This document shows positions 1 through 7,823 of a DNA stretch of 7,823 nt, in pieces (the stretch's first letter is position 1; each line of letters begins with the position of its first letter). The stretch comes from Acidobacteriaceae bacterium (GTDB taxonomy: Bacteria > Acidobacteriota > Terriglobia > Terriglobales > Acidobacteriaceae), in assembly GCA_003154055.1 (NCBI GenBank), contig PMCH01000143.1, forward strand, positions 1 to 7,823, read 5' to 3'. The notes under the pieces were generated by a model. The model was not told the DNA's origin, did no database searches, and saw only the letters and a list, made by a program, of their open reading frames with translations. The position numbers and the translations under genes were made by a program.

Positions 1-575
1 TTTCTACGCGCACGGTTGTGAACTGCTGCGGAGCATGGGCGGCGGGGATCGCGAGGATGGTTGGCATCGAACTACCGGTTGAGCCTTTACGGCGGATGCT
101 GGTTCCCACCGAGCCCTTCGACGAATTCCCGCACACCGCTCCGATGATCATCGACATGTCGACCGGCTTCCACTTTCGTCCGGAGAGCCGGGGGTTCTTG
201 CTGGCATGGAATGATCCCGAAGAGATGCCCGGCTACAAGATGGACTTTGAACCGTCATTTATTGAGAAGATTTTGACTCGCGCTGCGGACCGCGTACCGG
301 CGTTTGAAAATGTTGCGGTGAATCCCAAGCGCGCATGGGCCGGGCTGTATGAAATGACGCCTGACCATCACCCGATTCTCGGGGAATCTCCGGATGTGCC
401 GGGCTACTTCTTCGCCAACGGCTTCAGCGGGCACGGCGTGATGCACTCGCCCGCCACCGGCAAGATTCTGAGTGATCTGATTTTGACCGGCAAGACCGAA
501 TTGATCGACGCGTCTCTTCTGAATTTCGCGCGCTTTGCGGAAGGGCGGACGATTCACGAGACCGCGGTGCTGTAA
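1..575 (+). CDS. FAD-dependent oxidoreductase, DAO/sarcosine oxidase beta-like (5' truncated)
   Basis: C-terminal part of a flavoprotein of the DAO superfamily (D-amino-acid oxidase, sarcosine/dimethylglycine dehydrogenase type), which oxidises C-N bonds of amino acids or secondary amines using FAD. The reading frame is open from base 3 to the TAA at 573-575 and runs off the left edge, so the Rossmann GxGxxG region is missing; a GTG at 18 is internal, not the start. Visible marks are the TVVNCCGAWA stretch at 12-41, equivalent to the conserved 'vVnAaGaWa' strand of the family, the segment EMTPDHHPILGES (about 352-390), and GFSGHGVMHSP (about 421-453), the C-terminal flavin-contacting loop. 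About 190 residues are present, roughly half of a usual 370-400 residue protein. The next gene, a second DAO-family enzyme, starts 25 nt downstream, so co-transcription is likely. The substrate cannot be determined from this fragment. Confidence 0.85.
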   Translation, partial: STRTVVNCCGAWAAGIARMVGIELPVEPLRRMLVPTEPFDEFPHTAPMIIDMSTGFHFRPESRGFLLAWNDPEEMPGYKMDFEPSFIEKILTRAADRVPAFENVAVNPKRAWAGLYEMTPDHHPILGESPDVPGYFFANGFSGHGVMHSPATGKILSDLILTGKTELIDASLLNFARFAEGRTIHETAVL

Positions 576-600
576 GGAGCGCAAAGGCTTACCACAACCC

Positions 601-1893
601 ATGCCTCAGGAACTCAACTACTGGCTCACCACCGTCCAGATGCCCACTTCTCCAGCGCAACAACTGCTGGAAACCGCCGACGTTGCGATTATTGGCGCGG
701 GCTTCACTGGACTGTCTACTGCGCTCGCACTCGCTAAACGCGGCGCAAAAGTTGCCGTGCTTGAATCGGAGACCATCGGGTGGGGCGCAAGTTCGCGCAA
801 CGGGGGGATGGTACTCACAGGGCTGAAGCTCGGCGTCAATCAGCTGATCGCAAAGTACGGGCGCGAACTTACCCGCCGCATGTATGCCGCATCGATTGAG
901 ACGATCGGCTGCGTGGAACAACTGGTCAACGAAGAGAACATTGCCTGCGATTTTAGGCGCACCGGACATCTTGAAGTGGCCTGCAAGCAGATGCACTTCG
1001 ATGACTACGCCCGGCAGGTCGAGGTGATCGCGCGCGAGTTCAATCACCAGCTACGCGTCGTGCCTCGCGGCGAGCTTCGCTCCGAGATTGGCTCCGACAT
1101 TTATTACGGCGGGATGGTGGACGAGATCAGCGCCGGGCTCAACCCTGCGAGTTACGTTGCGGGACTGGGCGCGGCTGCGATGCGAGCCGGCGCGTCAATC
1201 CACGAGCGCACGAAGCTTCAGGGGATGCAGCGCGAGTCACGCAACGGCGCACCCGGCTTCAAGCTTGCGACGTCGCGAGGCAGCTTCTGGGCGCGCAATG
1301 TGCTGGTCGGCACCAGCGGTTACACCGGAGCGGCTACTCCCGGACTGCGGAAGAAGATCATCCCCATCGGGTCGTACATCATTACGACCGAGGTTCTGCC
1401 CGATGCGCTGGCCCGCGAACTCAGCCCTCGCAACCGCCAGATCTACGACTCCAAGAATTATCTTTATTACTACCGGCTCACCCCTGACAACCGCATGCTG
1501 TTTGGAGGACGGGCCGCGTTCTTTCCGGAAACGGGCGAGACCGTACGCGAGAGCGCCGAAATCCTTCGTCGCGGCATGGTCGATGTCTACCCGCAACTCC
1601 GCGACAGCAAAATCGAGTACGTTTGGGGCGGTACGCTCGACTTCTGCTTCGACATCATGCCGCACGCGGGGCAGATGGATGGCATCTACTTCGCGGTCGG
1701 ATACGCCGGACACGGCGTCGCCATGGCGACCTGGCAGGGTCAGAAGATGGCCGAGTGGATCGCCACCGGCAAGACCGATAATCCATTCACCGAGATTCCG
1801 TTTCCGGGCGCGCCGCTCGGGCTCTACAACGGTAGGCCCTGGTTCCTGCCGTTCGCCGGGGCGTACTACAAAGTTCTAGACTGGGTATCGTAG
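601..1893 (+). CDS. FAD-dependent amine oxidoreductase, gamma-glutamylputrescine oxidase-like (DadA/PuuB superfamily)
   Basis: Complete 430-residue DAO-superfamily flavoenzyme, probably oxidising an amine or amino acid in the cytoplasm. Near the N-terminus, residues 27-55 form the FAD-binding Rossmann unit: DVAIIGAGFTGLS with G32, G34 and G37, ending in E55, the acidic residue expected to bind the FAD ribose. It is followed by GWGASSRNGG (60-69), a motif shared with PuuB-like oxidases. Near the C-terminus, GYAGHGV (367-373) is the matching flavin loop. ATG 601 is chosen because MPQELNYWL resembles the family start ('YWLDT') and because upstream in-frame starts would run into the preceding gene. 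The Shine-Dalgarno signal is poor: AAGGAG at 574-579 lies 21 nt away and a weaker AAAGG at 583-587 lies 13 nt away, so translation may be coupled to the gene before. A specific symbol is withheld because PuuB-like proteins have many substrates. It is only distantly similar to its upstream neighbour, so this is not a recent tandem duplication. Confidence 0.88.
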   Translation: MPQELNYWLTTVQMPTSPAQQLLETADVAIIGAGFTGLSTALALAKRGAKVAVLESETIGWGASSRNGGMVLTGLKLGVNQLIAKYGRELTRRMYAASIETIGCVEQLVNEENIACDFRRTGHLEVACKQMHFDDYARQVEVIAREFNHQLRVVPRGELRSEIGSDIYYGGMVDEISAGLNPASYVAGLGAAAMRAGASIHERTKLQGMQRESRNGAPGFKLATSRGSFWARNVLVGTSGYTGAATPGLRKKIIPIGSYIITTEVLPDALARELSPRNRQIYDSKNYLYYYRLTPDNRMLFGGRAAFFPETGETVRESAEILRRGMVDVYPQLRDSKIEYVWGGTLDFCFDIMPHAGQMDGIYFAVGYAGHGVAMATWQGQKMAEWIATGKTDNPFTEIPFPGAPLGLYNGRPWFLPFAGAYYKVLDWVS

Positions 1894-1903
1894 AAATCAG
1901 CTC

Positions 1904-2008
1904 GCAGGGGGCAGGTCGCAGGAAAAATCGGACGCTCTTTCTTGCTCGATAGTAGAAGTTTGTCTTACCAGCCGTCGAGGTTCCTGCCCTCTGCAATCTG
2001 CCGCCTGC
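1904..2008. repeat. Imperfect inverted repeat in the intergenic gap, GCAGG-rich arms
   Basis: The 135-base gap between the oxidase and the AhpD-like gene carries two complementary G/C-rich arms. The left arm (1904-1924) runs GCAGGGGGCAG...CAGGAA. The right arm (1981-2008) begins TTCCTGCCCT and ends GCCGCCTGC. Reverse-complemented, the right arm matches the left at 10 of 11 outer bases (GCAGGNGGCAG) and at the inner CAGGAA, with about 7 extra bases in between. The 56 bases between the arms (1925-1980) show nothing recognisable. It could be a degenerate interspersed repeat or small MITE-like element, or simply a folding mRNA segment. No target-site duplication is evident. Confidence 0.45.
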
Positions 2009-2028
2009 AATCTAACACGGAGATTCTC

Positions 2029-2436
2029 ATGTCACTGTTTGGCCTTATCGAATACGCCGATGCCAGCCCTGAAGTTCGCGCCATCTACGACGACATCATG
2101 GCTACCCGCAAGACGGACTGGATTAACAATTTCTGGAAGGCGATCGCACACGATCCGGTCATGCTCAAGCGCACCTGGGAAGACATCAAGCAGATCATGG
2201 CCCCCGGCGCCCTCGACCCGCTCACCAAAGAAATGATCTACGTGGCCATCTCCGTCAGCAACCAGTGCGAGTACTGCATTGCCTCGCACACCGCATCAGC
2301 CCGCAACAAAGGGATGACCGACGCCCAGTTCAAAGAACTGATGGCGGTGGTTGGGATGGCGAATGAAACCAATCGCCTGGTGGCCGGATATCAGGTCGAG
2401 TTGGACGATCGCTTCAAGCCGCAACCCGGCAAATGA
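2029..2436 (+). CDS. AhpD-like / carboxymuconolactone decarboxylase family protein
   Basis: Complete 135-residue all-helical protein of the carboxymuconolactone decarboxylase (CMD) superfamily, AhpD-like branch. Residues E68, C80, C83 and H87 (in KEMIYVAISVSNQ then CEYCIASH) reproduce the E-x11-C-x2-C-x3-H spacing of the redox site of mycobacterial AhpD, where the two cysteines form the reactive dithiol and Glu and His act in proton relay. This favours a thiol peroxidase or disulfide-reducing role over a true decarboxylase, which lacks the cysteine pair. ATG 2029 is preferred to an upstream start at 1942 because the added 29 residues would fall inside the repeat-bearing gap and look non-coding; CGGAGA at 2018-2023 is a plausible ribosome binding site. 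Lying between flavin oxidases and an aldehyde dehydrogenase, it may deal with peroxide or a reactive product of amine oxidation, which is an inference. Many uncharacterised CMD proteins have no known substrate. Confidence 0.85.
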   Translation: MSLFGLIEYADASPEVRAIYDDIMATRKTDWINNFWKAIAHDPVMLKRTWEDIKQIMAPGALDPLTKEMIYVAISVSNQCEYCIASHTASARNKGMTDAQFKELMAVVGMANETNRLVAGYQVELDDRFKPQPGK

Positions 2437-2505
2437 CGGAAGCCGAGCTGCGCTCGACCGGACAGACGCGGGCGGCTGGTCCCACGGGGCCACTCAAGGA
2501 AGCTC

Positions 2506-2511
2506 TATAAT
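2506..2511 (+). promoter_or_regulatory. Candidate -10 element (TATAAT) for the aldehyde dehydrogenase gene
   Basis: A perfect TATAAT lies 27 bases upstream of the ATG at 2539, giving a predicted transcript start near 2518 and a short leader. No convincing -35 hexamer sits 16-18 bases upstream and there is no TG extension, so the call rests on the -10 alone. The rest of the 102-base gap (2437-2538) contains a small G/C hairpin at 2477-2492 without a T-run, which is not a convincing terminator. Confidence 0.4.
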
Positions 2512-2526
2512 CTCGCAAGACCCCGG

Positions 2527-2532
2527 GGGAGG
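2527..2532 (+). promoter_or_regulatory. Ribosome binding site GGGAGG deciding the aldehyde dehydrogenase start
   Basis: GGGAGG ends 6 bases before ATG 2539, an ideal Shine-Dalgarno spacing. It supports 2539 over the in-frame TTG at 2533, which would abut the motif, and over the ATG at 2548, which would be 15 bases away. Confidence 0.65.
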
Positions 2533-2538
2533 TTGGCC

Positions 2539-3984
2539 ATGGCGCAGATGACGGTCACTCCAGTCGCAACCCACGGATTTTTTCTGGATGGGAAGTGGCT
2601 GGAAGAGGGCGACATCGTCGAAGTTCGAGCGCCCTATGACGGCGCACTCGTCGGCCGCATCCACCAGGGACGCCGCGAGCACGCCGAGGCAGCCATCGCT
2701 GCCGCCGTCAAGGCATTCGGCACCACCAAACGCCTTCCCGCCTTCGAGCGGCAGCGTGTCCTCCGTCAGATTGCAAACGGCATTCAGGAGCGCAGAGAAG
2801 AATTTGCGCGCGCACTAGCGCAGGAAGCTGGCAAGCCGATTAAGACGGCCCGCATCGAAATCGAGCGCAGCGTTTTCACCTTCAACATCGCCGCCGAAGA
2901 GAGTGTCCGCGGTTACGGCGAATACCTGCCACTCGACTGGCTGCAATCCACTGCGGGACGCTGGGGAATTGTGCGGCGCTTCCCACTCGGGCCGGTGGCG
3001 GGCATCACACCGTTTAATTTTCCACTGAACCTGGTCGCGCATAAAGTTGCCCCTGCGATCGCGGCCGGATGCTCGATGGTGCTGAAGCCCGCCCCGCAAA
3101 CGCCGCTCACTTCCCTGCTGCTGGCCGAAGTTGTTCAGCATGCCGGGTGGCCGGACGGCGGACTGAGCGTTGTTCCACTATCCAACGAAGATGCAGGCCT
3201 GCTCGTGACCGACGAGCGCATCAAGCTCATTAGCTTCACGGGCAGCGCCAGCGTCGGCTGGGCGATCAAGAACAAAGCGGGCAAGAAAAAGGTCGTGCTG
3301 GAACTCGGCGGCAATGCGGGCGTCATCGTGCACAACGACAGCGATCTCGCTTATGCCGCGGAACGTTGCGTGACCGGCGGTTTTGGCTATGCCGGGCAGG
3401 CCTGCATTTCCGTGCAGCGCATCCTGGTGGAGCATTCTGTCTATGGAAAGTTCACTGACCTGTTGCTGGCCGGTGTCAGCAAGCTGAAAATGGGCGATCC
3501 TCTGGATGAATCGAGCGACCTCGGCCCGTTGATCCGCGAAAGCGATGCGATCCGCGCTGCGGATTGGGTGCAGGAAGCGATTCGCGGAGGCGCGCGCCTG
3601 CTGTGCGGCGGCAGGCGCACGGGCTCCATGCTCGAGCCGACTGTTCTCACTGGTACAAAGCCGGACATGAAAGTGAATTGTCAGGAAATTTTCGCGCCAG
3701 TAGTGACCGTCGAGCCCTACCAGGACTTCGCGGGCGCCCTCAAGGAACTCAACAGTTCGCCTTATGGCTTGCAGGCAGGCCTGTTCACGCGCGACGCCAA
3801 GCTCATCTTTCAGGCCTATGAAGAACTAGAGGTGGGCGGGCTCATCGCTGGCGACGTTCCGACGTTCCGTGTGGACCACATGCCATACGGCGGCATCAAG
3901 GATTCCGGCCTCGGCCGCGAAGGTTTGCGCGATGCGATCCAGGACATGACCGAGCCCAAACTCCTGGTCATGAACCTGCGCTGA
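2539..3984 (+). CDS. NAD(P)+-dependent aldehyde dehydrogenase
   Basis: Complete 481-residue aldehyde dehydrogenase, normal length for the superfamily, oxidising an aldehyde to its acid with NAD(P)+ in the cytoplasm. The catalytic set is intact: N160 in TPFNFPLN (oxyanion hole), K186 region in MVLKPAPQTP (cofactor binding), FTGSASVGWAI (cofactor glycine motif, residues about 234-244), general base E255 in LELGGNAG and nucleophile C289 in GYAGQACIS. The 34-residue spacing from E255 to C289 equals that of classical enzymes (E268/C302). Recalled similarity is to the glyceraldehyde/lactaldehyde dehydrogenase-like ALDH group rather than to betaine-aldehyde or PuuC enzymes, but this cannot be settled by reading alone. 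It follows two amine-type flavin oxidases and an AhpD-like gene, so it may consume the aldehyde they produce. It has its own likely -10 box, so expression may be partly independent of them. It is not expected to be functionally part of the downstream respiratory operon. Confidence 0.93.
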   Translation: MAQMTVTPVATHGFFLDGKWLEEGDIVEVRAPYDGALVGRIHQGRREHAEAAIAAAVKAFGTTKRLPAFERQRVLRQIANGIQERREEFARALAQEAGKPIKTARIEIERSVFTFNIAAEESVRGYGEYLPLDWLQSTAGRWGIVRRFPLGPVAGITPFNFPLNLVAHKVAPAIAAGCSMVLKPAPQTPLTSLLLAEVVQHAGWPDGGLSVVPLSNEDAGLLVTDERIKLISFTGSASVGWAIKNKAGKKKVVLELGGNAGVIVHNDSDLAYAAERCVTGGFGYAGQACISVQRILVEHSVYGKFTDLLLAGVSKLKMGDPLDESSDLGPLIRESDAIRAADWVQEAIRGGARLLCGGRRTGSMLEPTVLTGTKPDMKVNCQEIFAPVVTVEPYQDFAGALKELNSSPYGLQAGLFTRDAKLIFQAYEELEVGGLIAGDVPTFRVDHMPYGGIKDSGLGREGLRDAIQDMTEPKLLVMNLR

Positions 3985-4017
3985 ATTTTCTTGAAAGCCT
4001 CAGACGCGCGGAAGAAC

Positions 4018-4046
4018 TTGACGGAAATTCCTTCCAGTCAAATTTT
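4018..4046 (+). terminator. Weak candidate intrinsic terminator after the aldehyde dehydrogenase gene
   Basis: TTGACGGAA (4018-4026) pairs with TTCCAGTCAA (4032-4041) around a 5-base loop, with one bulged A at 4036. The stem is followed by ATTTT (4042-4046). The nine pairs include only four G-C pairs and the T-run is short, so termination may be partial. Its place 33 bases after the stop codon and before a fresh promoter fits an operon boundary. Confidence 0.35.
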
Positions 4047-4100
4047 CCCAAATTGAAACAAAGAAAAGCTGCCGCAAGGTATTCCACAAAGCCATCCAAC

Positions 4101-4109
4101 TGCTATAAT
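4101..4109 (+). promoter_or_regulatory. Extended -10 promoter of the act (alternative complex III) operon
   Basis: TGCTATAAT is a perfect match to the extended -10 consensus TGnTATAAT. A TTCCAC at 4082-4087, 16 bases upstream of the hexamer, matches the -35 consensus TTGACA at only 3 of 6 positions, as is usual when the TG extension carries recognition. Transcription would start near 4116, leaving a leader of about 97 nt before actA. This fits a housekeeping sigma factor. Confidence 0.6.
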
Positions 4110-4127
4110 CACCCGTTTTAGTATCGG

Positions 4128-4149
4128 GCGTCACAGGAGAATGTGACGC
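4128..4149 (+). promoter_or_regulatory. Leader hairpin presenting a Shine-Dalgarno sequence in its loop
   Basis: GCGTCACA (4128-4135) and TGTGACGC (4142-4149) are perfect reverse complements, 8 bp, separated by the loop GGAGAA (4136-4141). The AGGAG at 4135-4139 is the best ribosome binding site in the leader and sits almost wholly in the loop. The stem ends exactly one base before the ATG at 4150. It lies about 12 nt into the predicted transcript. It may control translation of the leader frame or protect the 5' end of the mRNA, or it may be a DNA dyad bound by a regulator. Confidence 0.45.
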
Positions 4150-4209
4150 ATGCACAGCGACCAAAGCCGGGAGTGGCGCAACCAATCCCGCATGCAGGAA
4201 ACGCCATAA
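4150..4209 (+). CDS. Possible 19-residue leader peptide upstream of actA
   Basis: A short frame reads MHSDQSREWRNQSRMQETP and stops at TAA 4207-4209. It begins with an ATG placed 10 bases after AGGAG (4135-4139), a better ribosome binding site than the one before actA. It is in the same frame as actA and its stop lies 3 bases before the actA ATG, so ribosomes ending here could re-initiate on actA (translational coupling). The peptide is hydrophilic, with no membrane segment, no run of a single amino acid that would suggest classical attenuation, and no family that I recognise. It could be chance, since a 19-codon frame is short. A reading as an N-terminal extension of ActA split by a stop is less likely, because ActA proteins begin shortly before their membrane helix. 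Confidence 0.3.
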   Translation: MHSDQSREWRNQSRMQETP

Positions 4210-4212
4210 TCC

Positions 4213-4920
4213 ATGCAAATTTTTCCACGCAGCAGCAATGCAATCGCCCGGGCCTCGCTCTTCGTCACCGTATTCGCGGTGGCCGGGCTGTTTTGGGTGC
4301 TGGCGCAGCTGCAACGCTCGCCCTACGTCACGCAGGCCGGGGTCCGGAAGCCGCAACCCGTGCCCTTCAGTCACCAGCACCACGTCACCGGACTGGGGAT
4401 CGACTGCCGCTATTGCCATACTTCGGTCGAGGAGTCGAGCTTTGCCGGCATCCCTCCGACCAAGACCTGCATGAACTGCCATGCGCAGATCTGGACGAAC
4501 GCCGCGTACCTCGAGCCGGTGCGTGAAAGCTACCGCTCGGGCAAGTCGATCGAGTGGACGCGCGTCAACCAGGTGCCGAACTTCGTGTATTTCAATCACA
4601 GCATCCACGTGAATAAGGGTGTGGGCTGCAACACCTGCCACGGGCCGATCGACAAGATGCCGCTGGTGTACCAATACGCATCGCTACAGATGGAGTTCTG
4701 CCTGGATTGCCATCGCGCCCCGGAAAAATATCTGCGGCCGCGCGACCAGGTATTCAATATGAGGTACGAGCCGCCTTCGGAAGAGCCCTCGCATGAAAAC
4801 GAGGTCACTTTCAATGGGACCAGTTATACGGATCAGACCGCGCTCGGCGAGGCCCTGAAGCAGCAATATAAGGTGCGCCCGGTTCAGGACATCACCAGTT
4901 GCAATACCTGTCACCGGTAG
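4213..4920 (+). CDS. actA: Alternative complex III subunit ActA, membrane-anchored pentahaem cytochrome c
   Basis: Complete 235-residue cytochrome subunit of alternative complex III, the quinol oxidoreductase that passes electrons to periplasmic carriers or directly to an oxidase. An uncleaved N-terminal helix (about residues 12-31, ARASLFVTVFAVAGLFWVL) should anchor it, with the rest in the periplasm. Five haem c sites are visible: CRYCH (65-69), CMNCH (86-90), CNTCH (139-143), CLDCH (163-167) and CNTCH (230-234), the last just before the terminal arginine. Histidines in PFSHQHH (about 52-56) and YFNHSIH are likely distal haem ligands, as in class III/c7-type cytochromes. Five haems, about 26 kDa and the position directly before actB match known ActA. 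ATG 4213 puts the start shortly before the helix, as in relatives; the ribosome binding site is weak (AGGA at 4196-4199, 13 bases away), which raises the chance of coupling to the leader frame. Expression requires the cytochrome c maturation system, not seen here. Confidence 0.93.
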   Translation: MQIFPRSSNAIARASLFVTVFAVAGLFWVLAQLQRSPYVTQAGVRKPQPVPFSHQHHVTGLGIDCRYCHTSVEESSFAGIPPTKTCMNCHAQIWTNAAYLEPVRESYRSGKSIEWTRVNQVPNFVYFNHSIHVNKGVGCNTCHGPIDKMPLVYQYASLQMEFCLDCHRAPEKYLRPRDQVFNMRYEPPSEEPSHENEVTFNGTSYTDQTALGEALKQQYKVRPVQDITSCNTCHR

Positions 4921-4962
4921 AGGCAGACTGAAAACCGCGAAGAGTATTCGCTGAAAATAAAC

Positions 4963-7823
<2,861 letters not shown>

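Noticed and set aside
1088..1879. 263-codon + strand frame inside the second oxidase gene
   Set aside because: It lies in another frame of a gene with intact flavin-binding motifs at both ends; its product is rich in Arg, Ser and Ala with no fold signature.
4131..4146. TCACA-N6-TGTGA resembling a CRP/FNR-type operator
   Set aside because: The half-sites are in the reverse order to the CRP consensus TGTGA-N6-TCACA, so this is not a standard site; the hairpin reading fits better.
4000..4674. 224-codon - strand frame across the act promoter and actA
   Set aside because: It covers the regulatory gap and three of the haem motifs on the opposite strand, has no recognisable motif, and is best seen as chance.
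4150..4920. actA starting at 4150 with an in-frame stop, i.e. a broken N-terminus
   Set aside because: ActA proteins begin a few residues before the membrane helix, as ATG 4213 does, and the extra residues look unlike any ActA N-terminus that I recall.

Overview
The window (about 58-60% GC by eye, genes all on the + strand and tightly packed) looks like an accessory catabolic block followed by the start of a respiratory operon. The best organism guess is an Acidobacteriota-type bacterium. The reasons are the pentahaem cytochrome ActA and the fused ActB of alternative complex III, the style of the ActA N-terminus, and the GC-rich codon use. This is an inference from recalled family features; no database search was done.

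Region 1 (1-2436) holds a 5'-truncated FAD-dependent oxidoreductase of the DAO/sarcosine-oxidase type, a second complete DAO-superfamily oxidase resembling gamma-glutamylputrescine oxidases, and a small AhpD-like carboxymuconolactone decarboxylase family protein. Region 2 (2437-3984) holds a full NAD(P)+-dependent aldehyde dehydrogenase behind its own likely promoter. Together these four genes suggest oxidation of an amine or amino acid: the oxidases would make an aldehyde or keto product plus reduced flavin or H2O2, the AhpD-like protein could handle peroxide or disulfide stress, and the dehydrogenase would convert the aldehyde to an acid. The substrate cannot be read from the sequence.

Region 3 (3985-4212) is a 228-base regulatory gap. 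It holds a weak candidate terminator, a perfect extended -10 element (TGCTATAAT), and a leader in which a Shine-Dalgarno sequence forms the loop of a perfect 8-bp hairpin, followed at once by a 19-codon upstream reading frame ending 3 nt before the next gene.

Region 4 (4213-7823) encodes ActA, a membrane-anchored pentahaem cytochrome c, and most of ActB, a Tat-exported protein that fuses a molybdopterin-oxidoreductase-like domain lacking the N-terminal Fe-S cysteine motif to a ferredoxin domain with four cluster motifs. These are the first two subunits of alternative complex III, the quinol:electron-acceptor oxidoreductase that replaces cytochrome bc1 in many bacteria. actC and later genes should lie beyond the right edge.

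Most of the window belongs to known families. The least explained element is the leader of the act operon; the intergenic inverted repeat near 1904-2008 also merits a look.
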